Assembly (NCBI GenBank): GCA_039198225.1
Contig: JBCCTQ010000015.1
Span: 1-64,000 of the forward strand
Direction of reading: 5' to 3'
Length of the DNA: 64,000 bases
Source of the DNA: JASJAR01 sp039198225
GTDB taxonomy: Bacteria > Pseudomonadota > Alphaproteobacteria > Rhodobacterales > Rhodobacteraceae
Both the position numbers and the translations under genes were made by a program. Below, one piece after another: positions 52,203 to 60,880 of this stretch; within the stretch, counting starts at the first letter, position 1; every line of letters begins with the position of its first letter. The notes beneath the pieces are model-generated. The model did not search any database. It saw only the letters and a list, made by a program, of their open reading frames with translations, and was not told the origin of the DNA.

Positions 52203-54161
52203 CTAAACATCCAACTCCTCCACAAACCGCGCATTCTCTTGAATGTACTCGAAGCGCAATTCGGGTTTCTTGCCCATCAACCGTTCGACCAGATCTCCGG
52301 TCTCACCCGGTTCATCTTCGTCTATCGTGACCCGGATGAGTTTCCGGCTTTCGGGATCCATCGTGGTTTCTTTAAGGTCTTTCGCGTCCATTTCGCCCAA
52401 GCCTTTGAAGCGTGAGACGTCGATTTTCCCCTTACCACCCAATCCTTTGGCGAGCCAAGCATCGCGTTCGGCTTCGCTAAGACAATAGACCCGTTTCGCC
52501 CCTTGGGTTAGGCGGAAGAGCGGAGGGCAAGCCAAATAGAGATGGCCCGCATCGATCAACGGGCGCATCTGGGTGAAAAAGAATGTCATCAAAAGCGAAG
52601 CGATATGGGCCCCGTCCACATCGGCGTCGGTCATGATGATGATTTTATCGTAGCGGAGATCTTCTAGGTTAAATCGCGTGCCCATTCCGGTACCTAGGGC
52701 TTGGCAAAGATCGGCAATTTCTTTGTTGTCGCCCAATTTCCCCGAAGCCGCGCCGAGCACGTTGAGGATCTTACCGCGGAGTGGCAAAAGTGCTTGGGTC
52801 TTCCGGTCGCGCGCGGCCTTGCCTGAGCCTCCGGCACTGTCGCCTTCGACAATAAAGAGCTCGGTGCCTTCCCGCGCCGATTGGGCGCAATCGACCAGTT
52901 TCCCGGGCAGGCGCAGTTTCTTTGTCGCCGATTTCCGCGCGGTTTCCTTTTCGGCCTTTCGGCGAAGTCGCTCTTCGGCGCGGAGGATCAAGAAGTCGAG
53001 GATTGCGCCGGCCGATTTCGTGTCGGCCCCGAGCCAGGTGTCGAAATGATCGCGCACCGCGCCCTCGACCATTTTCTGTGCTGCTTCCGTTGAAAGCCGG
53101 TCTTTGGTTTGGCCGACGAATTGGGGTTCGCGGATAAACACCGAGACCAAGGCTGAGCCGCCGGTGAGTAGATCGTCGCGGTTGATCTGGGCGGCCTTTT
53201 TGTTGCCCGCTAATTCACCATAGGCGCGGATGCCTTTCAGGATCGCCGCCCAAAATCCCGCCTCATGGGTACCGCCTTCGGGCGTTGGCACGGTATTACA
53301 ATAAGACTGGATGAACCCATCGCGCGCCGGCGCCCAATTGATCGCCCATTCGACCGAGCCGGGTTCTCCGTACTTCTCTTCGAAGGAGACCTTTCCGGCG
53401 AAGGGGCGCTCTGCATAGGTCGACGCATTGCCCAACGTCTCCGTCAGATAATCGGCAAGACCGCCTGGAAACCGAAAACTCGCTTCGGCAGGGACCTGGT
53501 CGTCGGCGACGGCCGATTTCCACCGGATCTCGACGCCGGAGAACAAGTAAGCCTTGGAACGCGCCATTTTGAAAAGGCGAGCGGGTTTGAATTTGAGCGT
53601 GCCGAAAATCTCTCCGTCGGGGTGGAACGTCACGGAAGTTCCCCGCCGGTTGGGTGCCGCGCCCACTTCAGCCGCGGGACCTTCGGGGATGCCTCGGGAA
53701 AATTCTTGGGCAAAGAGTTTCTTGTCGCGAGCCACCTCTACGCGGAGATGGTCGGATAGTGCATTGACCACCGACACCCCCACCCCGTGGAGACCCCCTG
53801 AGGTCTGGTAGGCCTTGCCGGAAAATTTCCCGCCCGCATGGAGCGTGCAAAGGATCACTTCGAGGGCGGATTTGTCGGGAAAGCGCGGATGGGGATCGAC
53901 CGGAATGCCCCGGCCATTGTCGCGGATGGTCACGGAATAATCGGCGTGGAGTTCCACCTCGATCCGGCTCGCATGACCCGCAACGGCTTCGTCCATCGAA
54001 TTGTCGAGCACCTCGGCCGCGAGGTGGTGGAGCGCCCGCTCATCCGTGCCACCGATATACATACCGGGGCGTTTTCGAACCGGTTCGAGGCCTTCGAGGA
54101 CCTCGATCGAGGTGGCGTCATAGGTGTCGGCGGTCTTTGATGAAAGGAGATCGTCGGCCAT
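52203..54161 (-). CDS. parE: DNA topoisomerase IV subunit B
   Basis: A 652-residue type II topoisomerase ATPase subunit. The GHKL motifs (EVLDNSMDEAV, DNGRGIPVDPH, TSGGLHGVGVSVVNALS), the transducer lysine region and the TOPRIM domain (FIVEGDSAGGSGKAARDRKTQALLPLRGKILNV, MTDADVDGAHI) are complete. The protein partners ParC to unlink daughter chromosomes. A length near 650 rather than about 800 and the N-terminal form distinguish it from GyrB. Confidence 0.96.
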   Translation of the reverse strand: MADDLLSSKTADTYDATSIEVLEGLEPVRKRPGMYIGGTDERALHHLAAEVLDNSMDEAVAGHASRIEVELHADYSVTIRDNGRGIPVDPHPRFPDKSALEVILCTLHAGGKFSGKAYQTSGGLHGVGVSVVNALSDHLRVEVARDKKLFAQEFSRGIPEGPAAEVGAAPNRRGTSVTFHPDGEIFGTLKFKPARLFKMARSKAYLFSGVEIRWKSAVADDQVPAEASFRFPGGLADYLTETLGNASTYAERPFAGKVSFEEKYGEPGSVEWAINWAPARDGFIQSYCNTVPTPEGGTHEAGFWAAILKGIRAYGELAGNKKAAQINRDDLLTGGSALVSVFIREPQFVGQTKDRLSTEAAQKMVEGAVRDHFDTWLGADTKSAGAILDFLILRAEERLRRKAEKETARKSATKKLRLPGKLVDCAQSAREGTELFIVEGDSAGGSGKAARDRKTQALLPLRGKILNVLGAASGKLGDNKEIADLCQALGTGMGTRFNLEDLRYDKIIIMTDADVDGAHIASLLMTFFFTQMRPLIDAGHLYLACPPLFRLTQGAKRVYCLSEAERDAWLAKGLGGKGKIDVSRFKGLGEMDAKDLKETTMDPESRKLIRVTIDEDEPGETGDLVERLMGKKPELRFEYIQENARFVEELDV

Positions 54162-54261
54162 GGGCTGCTCGCTTATTGCTTGGTGCGCATTTTGACACCG
54201 GGGTGCGGCGCGGGCAACGGGTTTGCTGGCAGTACGGCGCGACTTGGCGCTCCATCCGACC

Positions 54262-54660
54262 TTACGAGTATTCGATCAGATCCCAACGGTTGCCGAAAGG
54301 GTCGCGCCAGACCGCGACGCGGCCATACGCCTCCGAACGGGGATCTTCTTCGAACAGGGCACCGCCGGCGGCCATGGCCCGATGGTCACGGTCGAAATCA
54401 TCGGTTTCCAGAAAAAACCCCACCCGGCCTCCAGTTTGATTGCCGACGGCCGCGCGCTGCTGCGGCGTGGCAGCTTCGGCCAAAAGAAGCCCCGCGCCAC
54501 CGCCTGGCGGGGTTACCACGACCCAGCGTTTGCCAGCGCCGAGGTCGATGTCGTGGGTAAGGTCCCAGCCAAGGCTCCGATGATAAAACGCGATGGCGTC
54601 GTCGTAAGACGGGACCACAAGTGCGGTGAGCGCGATCCGCGCGCCGGACGCTCGTTTCAC
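54262..54660 (-). CDS. VOC family protein (glyoxalase-like)
   Basis: A 132-residue single VOC module (IALTALVVPSYDDAIAFYHRSLGWDLTHDIDLGAGKRWVVVTPPG...WRDPFGNRWDLIEYS). Metal ligands cannot be fixed confidently. Its start overlaps the arginyl/leucyltransferase stop by four bases, so they are coupled. Confidence 0.9.
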   Translation of the reverse strand: MKRASGARIALTALVVPSYDDAIAFYHRSLGWDLTHDIDLGAGKRWVVVTPPGGGAGLLLAEAATPQQRAAVGNQTGGRVGFFLETDDFDRDHRAMAAGGALFEEDPRSEAYGRVAVWRDPFGNRWDLIEYS

Positions 54661-55481
54661 TTGGTTGGACGGGTATCTGGGAGAGAAATCCGGGCCACCT
54701 GCTCGGCCACAGGATCGGTCGACAGGGGATGGGTGGCCGCCGAATGGTCATCGGGGTTGCCGAGATCTTGCCATTCGCCCCCGCTATAGATCTCGAGCGC
54801 CGAGAAATTGGCCTTATACCCCATCTTCCGGCTGCCGGGCACCCAATAGCCGAGATAGACGAATGGAAGCCCGGCTTCCTTGGCGATCGCGACATGGTCG
54901 AGAATGACGAAAGTACCGAGGCTCGAAGAGACAAAATCGGGGTCGTAGAAGGAGTAGACCATCGACACCCCGTCATCGAGGATATCGGTCAGGCAGACGG
55001 CCGTGAGGATCCGATCGCCCCCCTCATCGCGCCAGTATTCTACGACCCGGCTCCGGATCGGCGTCTCTTCGATCATGGCCGCAAATTCGAAGATATCCAT
55101 GTCCGCCATGCCGCCATCGGCGTGGCGACTGTCAAGATAGGTGCGGAACAGCGCGTATTGGTCTTCGGTCGCCCAAGGCGAGGTGGCTTCGCGCCGGAGA
55201 TGGGCGTTCCGGTTGAGGACCCGGCGTTGGGACCGCGACGGCTTAAAGTCCTCCACCCGGATGCGCGCCGAGAGACAGGCTGAACATTCCGCACAAGATG
55301 GTCGGTAAAGGACGTTTTGCGACCGGCGAAAGCCCTGTTTTGACAGGGCATCATTCAGCTTTTCAGCATATTCGCCCTGGAGCGCCGTGAACAATTTCCG
55401 CTCCATCCGCCCGTCAAGGTACGGGCAAGGCTGGGGGGCCGTCACATAGAACTGGGGCGCTAGGGGAAGGGTATGGCGCAT
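54657..55481 (-). CDS. bpt: Aspartate/glutamate leucyltransferase (Bpt family)
   Basis: A 274-residue aminoacyl-tRNA-protein transferase of the Ate1/Bpt family. The N-terminal cysteine motif PSCAECSACLSARI and the GNAT-like C-terminal domain with SMVYSFYDPDFVSSSLGTFVILDHV and YLGYWVPGSRKMGYKA are characteristic. Bacterial Bpt adds Leu to N-terminal Asp or Glu, marking proteins for ClpS/ClpAP. Databases often call it arginyltransferase; the bacterial form's specificity is from family knowledge. Confidence 0.93.
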   Translation of the reverse strand: MRHTLPLAPQFYVTAPQPCPYLDGRMERKLFTALQGEYAEKLNDALSKQGFRRSQNVLYRPSCAECSACLSARIRVEDFKPSRSQRRVLNRNAHLRREATSPWATEDQYALFRTYLDSRHADGGMADMDIFEFAAMIEETPIRSRVVEYWRDEGGDRILTAVCLTDILDDGVSMVYSFYDPDFVSSSLGTFVILDHVAIAKEAGLPFVYLGYWVPGSRKMGYKANFSALEIYSGGEWQDLGNPDDHSAATHPLSTDPVAEQVARISLPDTRPTK

Positions 55482-55503
55482 AGATGAAACGTTGCGATGT
55501 CAA

Positions 55504-55534
55504 GGCGAGCCTAGCAACGGGATCGGGGCTCGCC
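55504..55534. promoter_or_regulatory. Inverted repeat upstream of bpt
   Basis: GGCGAGCC / GGCTCGCC, 8 bp with a 15-base loop, 22 bases before the bpt start on the minus strand. It could form an mRNA leader hairpin. Confidence 0.35.
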
Positions 55535-55603
55535 AATCCCCTAATCTTGCGATGTCGGTATTGGTCGCAGTCCGGCGCGCAATAGGTCCGATAGGCGGCC
55601 ATT

Positions 55604-55621
55604 GGGGCGGGGTGCCGCCCC
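55604..55621 (-). terminator. Hairpin downstream of the RDD gene
   Basis: GGGGCGG / CCGCCCC with loop GGTG, about 40 bases beyond the RDD stop on the minus strand. G/C stem without a marked U-tract. Confidence 0.45.
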
Positions 55622-55662
55622 TTGCCCTGCTTGCATAGGCCCGCCCTGTCAGGCCCGCCCGA

Positions 55663-56127
55663 TCAGGCGCGGGCAGTTCGGTTAATCGCCGCGGTCCCGA
55701 GGATGTGGTCGGTCAAGCCCTGGCCGCGCGCCGACATCAGCATCAGGATCACCGAGATCAGCTGGAGCGGGAAAATCGCCATGGAGATGAAATAGCCCAT
55801 CGTGTGGAGAAAGGCCGTGCCGGTGTCGAAGGACGCCCCGTCCTGTAGGCGCAGTTCGATTGAGGCGAGCCGCATCCCCGGTGTGGCCGAGCGCGCCGCG
55901 AGGCTCCACCAGCGGTAGAGAAAACTCACTAGCCCGAAGAGTGGCAGCAAAAGGACAGCAAGACCCACGGTGAGCGCGGCAAAAAGGCCGGTCAATAGTC
56001 CGATAAGGACAACATCAATGGCCCAGGCGACCGCGCGTTTGGTCACCGTGTCGGCGTAAAACTCGGGGTGGGTTTCGGGAGCGGGGAGCGCCCAGCTGGC
56101 ATCGGGGTCGGTCATGGTGTTCTGCAT
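55663..56127 (-). CDS. RDD family membrane protein
   Basis: A 154-residue protein with an RDD domain: KRAVAWAIDVVLIGLLTGLFAALTVG, an SLAARSATPGMRLASIELRL amphipathic segment and a C-terminal helix (ISMAIFPLQLISVILMLMSARGQGLTDHILGTAAI). The family is of unclear, possibly transport-related, function. Followed by the DUF2852 genes on the same strand. Confidence 0.9.
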   Translation of the reverse strand: MQNTMTDPDASWALPAPETHPEFYADTVTKRAVAWAIDVVLIGLLTGLFAALTVGLAVLLLPLFGLVSFLYRWWSLAARSATPGMRLASIELRLQDGASFDTGTAFLHTMGYFISMAIFPLQLISVILMLMSARGQGLTDHILGTAAINRTARA

Positions 56128-56205
56128 GGTTCGGGTCTTTCAATCATTGGAACGTGCGGCGGGCGGCGCCCAAAATTTAAGGCCCTCGCCATTTCGGTCC
56201 ACCGC

Positions 56206-56661
56206 TCAAGTGCCCTGGAGCTGGGGCGCGCTCCGGCGCTCACGGTCGGACATGAATTGCTCGAATTCGGACTTGTCCTTGGCCGCACGGAGCCGCTCTA
56301 GAAAGCTCTCAAAGGAGGATTGCTCCTGTTCGAGGCGGTCAATCAACTCGTTCCGGTAGGCATCAAACGAGGCGTTGCCGGAGGGGCGGGCGCTATTTTC
56401 GTCGGCGCCGTTCCGGCCCGTGGCCATGTCGAGCCGGGGACCCAAAGCTTCGACGATCTCGGAGACAGAGGCTTTTGAGCCAAACCCCACGACGGACGAA
56501 TATTGGTAGGCGATGAACGCAGCGAGGGCGAGGCCGAGAACACCGAACTGATCCATCGCTACGATCGAGACGGGAATGGCGAAGCCTGTATAGCCGATGA
56601 TCGTGAGGATCTGGACGACGAGGGGCGGCGAGCCGAGGCGCATATCTGCGGAATGTTTCAT
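56206..56661 (-). CDS. DUF2852-related membrane protein, copy 1
   Basis: A 151-residue protein: two hydrophobic helices (VQILTIIGYTGFAIPVSIVA, FGVLGLALAAFIAYQYSSV) then a C-terminal amphipathic region SGNASFDAYRNELIDRLEQEQSSFESFLERLRAAKDKSEFEQFM. That region closely parallels the neighbouring DUF2852 gene (GNSAFDAYKAD...EQDNFEAFLKRLRDAKDKAEFDQFM), so the two are diverged paralogues with different N-terminal membrane parts. Confidence 0.8.
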   Translation of the reverse strand: MKHSADMRLGSPPLVVQILTIIGYTGFAIPVSIVAMDQFGVLGLALAAFIAYQYSSVVGFGSKASVSEIVEALGPRLDMATGRNGADENSARPSGNASFDAYRNELIDRLEQEQSSFESFLERLRAAKDKSEFEQFMSDRERRSAPQLQGT

Positions 56662-56682
56662 CTAAACTCCCTTTCAAATTGC

Positions 56683-56705
56683 CAGGCCCCGCATGGCGGG
56701 GCCTG
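56683..56705 (-). terminator. Hairpin between the two DUF2852-type genes
   Basis: CAGGCCCCGC / GCGGGGCCTG, a perfect 10-bp stem with an ATG loop, lies ten bases after the upstream gene's stop and 22 bases before the next start. It could end transcription or attenuate the second gene. Confidence 0.6.
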
Positions 56706-56714
56706 AAGACAGTC

Positions 56715-57146
56715 TTAGGATTTGCTCTCGGCCCCATCGGCGTCGTCTGCGGCGGCGTTTTTCTCACGCTCTTCCATGAACTGGTCAAACTCGGCTTTAT
56801 CCTTGGCATCCCGAAGGCGCTTGAGGAAGGCTTCGAAATTGTCCTGCTCGTCTTGGAGCCGGCGGAGGGTGTCGGCTTTGTAGGCGTCAAACGCCGAGTT
56901 GCCGGAGGTTTTGAACCCCACGGCACGAGGCGACACGCGGCGGCTGCAGGATCCGTTGAACATGCGTTTGCTCCATATCATGTAGGCGAGAAGGGCCAGG
57001 CCCACGGGCCAAAACAGGATGAAACCGAGGACCATGGCGGCAATCCAGGCGCCCTTGCCTTTCCGGTCTAGCCAGGCTTCGGCGCGACCGAACCAGCTGT
57101 CCCGTGAGGACATCGACTGGACGAGGGGCTCAGCGGCGGGGGTCAT
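56715..57146 (-). CDS. DUF2852 family membrane protein, copy 2
   Basis: A 143-residue protein with one strong transmembrane helix (AWIAAMVLGFILFWPVGLALLAYMIWSKRMF) and the conserved DUF2852 tail SGNSAFDAYKADTLRRLQDEQDNFEAFLKRLRDAKDKAEFDQFMEERE. The upstream region contains one copy of a duplicated 21-bp element. Function unknown. Confidence 0.88.
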   Translation of the reverse strand: MTPAAEPLVQSMSSRDSWFGRAEAWLDRKGKGAWIAAMVLGFILFWPVGLALLAYMIWSKRMFNGSCSRRVSPRAVGFKTSGNSAFDAYKADTLRRLQDEQDNFEAFLKRLRDAKDKAEFDQFMEEREKNAAADDADGAESKS

Positions 57147-57162
57147 TTTTGTCTCCTTGGGT

Positions 57163-57183
57163 TAATGTAAATTCGCTTCACAT
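57163..57183. promoter_or_regulatory. Duplicated 21-bp element, left copy
   Basis: TAATGTAAATT followed by three variable bases and TTCACAT. The reverse complement of 57223-57243 matches at 18 of 21 positions. Each copy has internal dyad symmetry (ATGTRAA-N5-TTYACAT on the other strand), as expected for a regulator site. This copy lies 17 bases before the DUF2852 start. Confidence 0.6.
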
Positions 57184-57222
57184 CACAAAGATGAGATTGG
57201 GGCTCCCGCGGTTCAAGGCCGT

Positions 57223-57243
57223 ATGTGAAAGAAATTTACATTA
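57223..57243. promoter_or_regulatory. Duplicated 21-bp element, right copy
   Basis: The inverted partner of the element at 57163-57183, 39 bases away. It leads directly into TATAAT-like sequence at 57246 and a 14-bp perfect palindrome AATAATGCATTATT at 57249-57262, upstream of glnE. Confidence 0.6.
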
Positions 57244-57248
57244 TTTAT

Positions 57249-57262
57249 AATAATGCATTATT
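57249..57262. promoter_or_regulatory. Perfect 14-bp A/T palindrome
   Basis: AATAATGCATTATT is self-complementary and lies in the A/T-rich promoter region between the DUF2852 gene and glnE. Its binding factor is unknown. Confidence 0.5.
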
Positions 57263-57458
57263 TTCAGATCTTTATCTTACGCTCGCCCGGGAAATATCGT
57301 GCGAAATTAGATCCCGCTCATCGTTCGCGGCCGCTTCTGCTCACTGGCGCACCATTCCGGCCCGATCGGCACGGGCGCCTCAGAAGTTGTGCATTTTAAG
57401 AGAGAACGAAGCGACCGGTGCTTGACCGGACCCGCCAGGACCTCGATTTTCGCCCGGC

Positions 57459-60230
57459 ATGGCGAAGGGCCCATTCAAAAATCGCATCAAAGGCGCGCCG
57501 CGGCCCTATGACCCCGAACGGGGTGCCGAGGCTTTGGCGCAGTTCGGCGAGGCTGGCCCGGGCCTCTCCGAGCTTTTGTCCGGTGCAGCCGGGTCGAGCC
57601 CCTACCTCGCTGGTCTTATCGGGCGAGAGAGCGACTGGGCCAGGGAGGCTCTTTCCGACGCTCCCGAAGCTGCTTTGGAGGATCTCTTGAGCGAGGCGAC
57701 CGGGCTCGAGGGCAAACTTGTCGGATCCGAGCTTCGGCGGCTCAAGGGGCGGGCTGCGCTTTTGATTGCCCTCGCCGATCTCGGCGGCGTCTGGGATCTT
57801 GAAAAGACCACTTTGGCGCTCACGCGCTTCGCCGAGACCGCCCTCGGCACCGCACTCCGCGCGGCATTGGCACCGCTCCTGAGGCGTGGGGCCATCCCGG
57901 GTCAAAGCGAGGCAAATCTCGGCGATGGCGCCGGGCTTGTGGTCATTGGGATGGGAAAGCTCGGAGCGTGGGAGCTCAACTACTCCTCGGATATCGATCT
58001 CATATGCCTTTATGATGAGACCCGGTTTGATCCTGATGAGTACGCCGACGCCCGGGCGGGGTTTGTCAAAGCGACGCGGGCGATGGCAGCACTTTTGTCG
58101 GAGATAAACCGCGACGGCTATGTGTTCCGAACCGATCTCCGCCTCAGGCCGGATGCCGCCGTGACCCCCGTCGCCATGGCGATGGAGGCGGCCGAGCGCT
58201 ACTATGAAGGTTCTGGGCGCACTTGGGAGCGGGCGGCCCATATCAAAGCACGGCCCATTGCAGGGGATCTCAAGGCGGGGGCGGCCTATCTCAAACAGTT
58301 AGAGCCGTTCGTCTGGCGCCGCCATCTCGACTTTTGGGCCATCGAAGATGCCCATGCCATGCGCCAACGGATTCGAGACGCAAAGGTTCGGGGCGGGATC
58401 CAGGGTGCTGCGGGCCATGACCTCAAACTTGGCGCGGGCGGGATCCGGGAGATCGAGTTTTTCACCCAGACACGGCAGTTGATCTTTGGGGGACGCGACC
58501 GGTCGCTCCGGCCACCTGGCACCGTTGCAGCCCTAAACGCCCTGGCCGCGGCGGGCCAGGCCGAACGCGAAGACGCCGCGACCCTCGTTACCGATTACCG
58601 GGCCCACAGAGTGCTCGAGCACCGGATCCAAATGGTGGCCGACCAACAGACCCACAGCCTGCCCAAAGCGCCGGGCGACTTCGCCCGCCTTGCTGCCCTT
58701 GCCGACCGGACACCCGACGCGCTTGCCCGCGAGGTAGAAGCGCGGCTCCACCGGGTTCACGGGCTGACCGAGCCCTATTTTGCGCCCGCCCCGGCGGAAA
58801 CGCCGGGCGCACCGGATGCCGGCCTGCCCGATCTCGCGGACGACCTCGAGGCCGTGACCGCTCGGTGGCCGGGCTATCCGGCCCTCCGCTCAACCCGGGC
58901 GGCGGAGATTTTCGCCAGGGTCCGGCCTCAGCTTCTTGAACGGCTCAACCGAGCTGCCGATCCCAGCGCAGCACTCACCCATCTCGACGGGTTTTTGGCC
59001 GGGCTCCCGGCCGGGGTGCAGGTCTTTTCGCTCTTCGACGCCAACCCCCATCTTTTGGATCTTATCGTCGACATTGCCGACATCGCGCCGGGCCTTGCGG
59101 GGTATCTCTCGCGGAATGCGGCCGTTTTTGACGCGGTGATTGGAGGCGCGTTTTTTGCAGCCTGGCCCGGGCGGGATGCCCTGGCGCGCGAGCTTGGGGC
59201 TGCGTTGGCCCGGGCGGAAGACTACGAAGCGGGGCTCGATGCAGCGCGAGTTTGGGCCCGGGAATGGCGGTTTAGGACGGGCGTTCACCACCTTCGGGGG
59301 CTCATCTCTTCTGAAGAGGCGGGCTGGCAATATGCCGATCTCGCCCGGGCCGTCTTGGCCGGGCTCTGGCCGGTGGTCGAAGCGGAGTTTGCCCGCCGCC
59401 ATGGACCGCCGCCCGGACGCGGCGCGGCGGTGATCGGCATGGGCTCCCTCGGTGCGGGTGCCCTTACAGCCACCTCCGATCTCGACCTCATCGTGATTTT
59501 CGACGCCGACGATCAGGAAAGCTCGACAGGGCCGAAACCCCTTGCCTATCCAACGTATTATGCCCGCTTGACCCAAGCCTTCGTCACGGCCTTGACCGCG
59601 CCCACCGGGGCTGGCCGGCTCTATGAGGTCGATATGCGGCTCCGTCCGTCGGGGCGAAAAGGACCGGTGGCCACGGGGCTTGGGTCCTTCCAGCGCTACC
59701 AGGCCGGGGAGGCGTGGTCATGGGAACACATGGCGCTGACGCGAGCCCGGGCCGTAGCCGGATCGGAGAGGCTGTCGGCCGAGTTTGAAGCGTTCCGGCG
59801 AGAGCTTCTGTCGTGGCCACGGGAAAGGGCGACTTTGATGGCCGATCTGTCCGCCATGCGGGGCCGGGTCCGGGACGCCGAAGGGCGGCCTGACCCCTAT
59901 GACCTCAAAGTGGGTCCAGGGTTTTTGGCCGATATTGAGCTTCTTGCCGCCGCAGCCGCGCTTTTGGCCGGAAGTCCGGCCCGGGGAGCGGCCAGGCAAT
60001 TGGCCGCCGGCGCCATTGATGCTTCCGACGCCGACGCCTTGGCCCGTACCCATCGGCGTCTTGCTGAAACCCGCCAGGCCTTGACCCTTGTGGGCCATCC
60101 TCCGTTACCTGGAACGGGCGCGGCCGCCTTCGTCTCGGGCGGGGGCGAGCTTGAGGGGCATATGGAAGACCTCCAAAGAGAGGCGGCCGAGGCCGCCCAG
60201 CTCATTGCCGTCATCGTCGGGGAAGACTAG
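57459..60230 (+). CDS. glnE: Bifunctional glutamine synthetase adenylyl/deadenylyltransferase
   Basis: A 923-residue enzyme controlling glutamine synthetase. The N-terminal deadenylylase and C-terminal adenylylase nucleotidyltransferase motifs are both intact: GMGKLGAWELNYSSDIDLICLY, and GMGSLGAGALTATSDLDLIVIF. Each is followed by its partner Arg-rich segment (TDLRLRPD, DMRLRPSG). Length matches full-size GlnE. It links nitrogen status, via PII, to GS activity. The ATG at 57459 has no strong ribosome site; the upstream A/T region holds its likely promoter. Confidence 0.95.
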   Translation: MAKGPFKNRIKGAPRPYDPERGAEALAQFGEAGPGLSELLSGAAGSSPYLAGLIGRESDWAREALSDAPEAALEDLLSEATGLEGKLVGSELRRLKGRAALLIALADLGGVWDLEKTTLALTRFAETALGTALRAALAPLLRRGAIPGQSEANLGDGAGLVVIGMGKLGAWELNYSSDIDLICLYDETRFDPDEYADARAGFVKATRAMAALLSEINRDGYVFRTDLRLRPDAAVTPVAMAMEAAERYYEGSGRTWERAAHIKARPIAGDLKAGAAYLKQLEPFVWRRHLDFWAIEDAHAMRQRIRDAKVRGGIQGAAGHDLKLGAGGIREIEFFTQTRQLIFGGRDRSLRPPGTVAALNALAAAGQAEREDAATLVTDYRAHRVLEHRIQMVADQQTHSLPKAPGDFARLAALADRTPDALAREVEARLHRVHGLTEPYFAPAPAETPGAPDAGLPDLADDLEAVTARWPGYPALRSTRAAEIFARVRPQLLERLNRAADPSAALTHLDGFLAGLPAGVQVFSLFDANPHLLDLIVDIADIAPGLAGYLSRNAAVFDAVIGGAFFAAWPGRDALARELGAALARAEDYEAGLDAARVWAREWRFRTGVHHLRGLISSEEAGWQYADLARAVLAGLWPVVEAEFARRHGPPPGRGAAVIGMGSLGAGALTATSDLDLIVIFDADDQESSTGPKPLAYPTYYARLTQAFVTALTAPTGAGRLYEVDMRLRPSGRKGPVATGLGSFQRYQAGEAWSWEHMALTRARAVAGSERLSAEFEAFRRELLSWPRERATLMADLSAMRGRVRDAEGRPDPYDLKVGPGFLADIELLAAAAALLAGSPARGAARQLAAGAIDASDADALARTHRRLAETRQALTLVGHPPLPGTGAAAFVSGGGELEGHMEDLQREAAEAAQLIAVIVGED

Positions 60231-60240
60231 TTTCGCGCCC

Positions 60241-60525
60241 ATGAACGAGCCATTGCCCCCATTGACGGAGATCGACCCGAGGGGGCTCATCGCCGACGCC
60301 TTCGCGATGGAAGGTCTCGGGCTCAGTGAATGCCGGACGATATTTCTTGATTGGGCCGTCTGGTTGCCCGATGGGGTAGATGCGGCCGCGCTTTTGCCTG
60401 CGCTATCGGCGCATTATGCCCATATGGACCCTGCCCATCCGATGCGGCAAGTCCTCAACGAGGGGCTCGACACGGCCGAAGCGCCTGCCCGCCGGGGCGG
60501 CGCCAAGGCCCGGCGGAGAGATTAG
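60241..60525 (+). CDS. Hypothetical 94-residue protein
   Basis: A 94-residue protein starting 10 bases after glnE, likely cotranscribed. It has an unusual acidic, hydrophobic helical body (LIADAFAMEGLGLSECRTIFLDWAVWLPDGVDAAALLPALSAHYAHMDPAHPM) and a basic C-terminal tail (ARRGGAKARRRD). The family is not recognised, although its pattern looks conserved. Confidence 0.75.
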   Translation: MNEPLPPLTEIDPRGLIADAFAMEGLGLSECRTIFLDWAVWLPDGVDAAALLPALSAHYAHMDPAHPMRQVLNEGLDTAEAPARRGGAKARRRD

Positions 60526-60589
60526 CTTCGTTTTCTAACCGGTCATCCAGACTTGCATTTTTAGCATAGCGGTTTTGCTACTGGGGCGT

Positions 60590-60604
60590 TTGTCACTGTC
60601 ACAA
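60590..60604. promoter_or_regulatory. TTGTSAC dyad at a promoter
   Basis: A near-perfect 15-base dyad TTGTCACTGTCACAA (TTGTSAC-W-GTSACAA) overlaps the TTGTCA -35-like hexamer at 60590; a TATTTA-like -10 lies 16 bases downstream. It precedes the 36-residue Arg-rich gene. Confidence 0.4.
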
Positions 60605-60652
60605 GGGGGTATATTTAGATTGCAAGCCCCCAACGTTTTAAGAGGTTTCGCT

Positions 60653-60763
60653 ATGGACCCGCTCCAAATCGACCAAATCGCTCTTCGCAACCGCGCCAGC
60701 AAGCTTCGCGCAGAAGCGCTCCGCCGCTGGACAGAAGACTTGCGCCGTCGGATCATCGGCTGA
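60653..60763 (+). CDS. 36-residue Arg-rich small protein
   Basis: A basic peptide of 36 residues (start MDPLQIDQIALRNRASKLR, end RWTEDLRRRIIG) with AGAGG before the ATG. It resembles short Arg-rich proteins of the DUF1127/RSP_7527 kind common in alphaproteobacteria, where some bind RNA-related partners; the assignment is tentative. It has its own promoter-like sequence and a strong terminator 29 bases after the stop, so it is a single-gene unit. Confidence 0.6.
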   Translation: MDPLQIDQIALRNRASKLRAEALRRWTEDLRRRIIG

Positions 60764-60792
60764 TCCCGCCCAAGCGCGGCAAAAATGCAAGC

Positions 60793-60814
60793 ATCCCCGG
60801 CTTCGGCCGGGGAT
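60793..60814 (+). terminator. UUCG tetraloop terminator
   Basis: ATCCCCGGC-TTCG-GCCGGGGAT is a perfect 9-bp stem with a stable UUCG tetraloop, placed 29 bases after the small Arg-rich gene. Only a short CTTCGTT follows, so the U-tract is weak. Confidence 0.75.
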
Positions 60815-60880
60815 CTTCGTTACATCCCCCCCATTTTGAAATACGCTGCAAAAAAACTCGGAACACGAGCGAGCAGTGAC

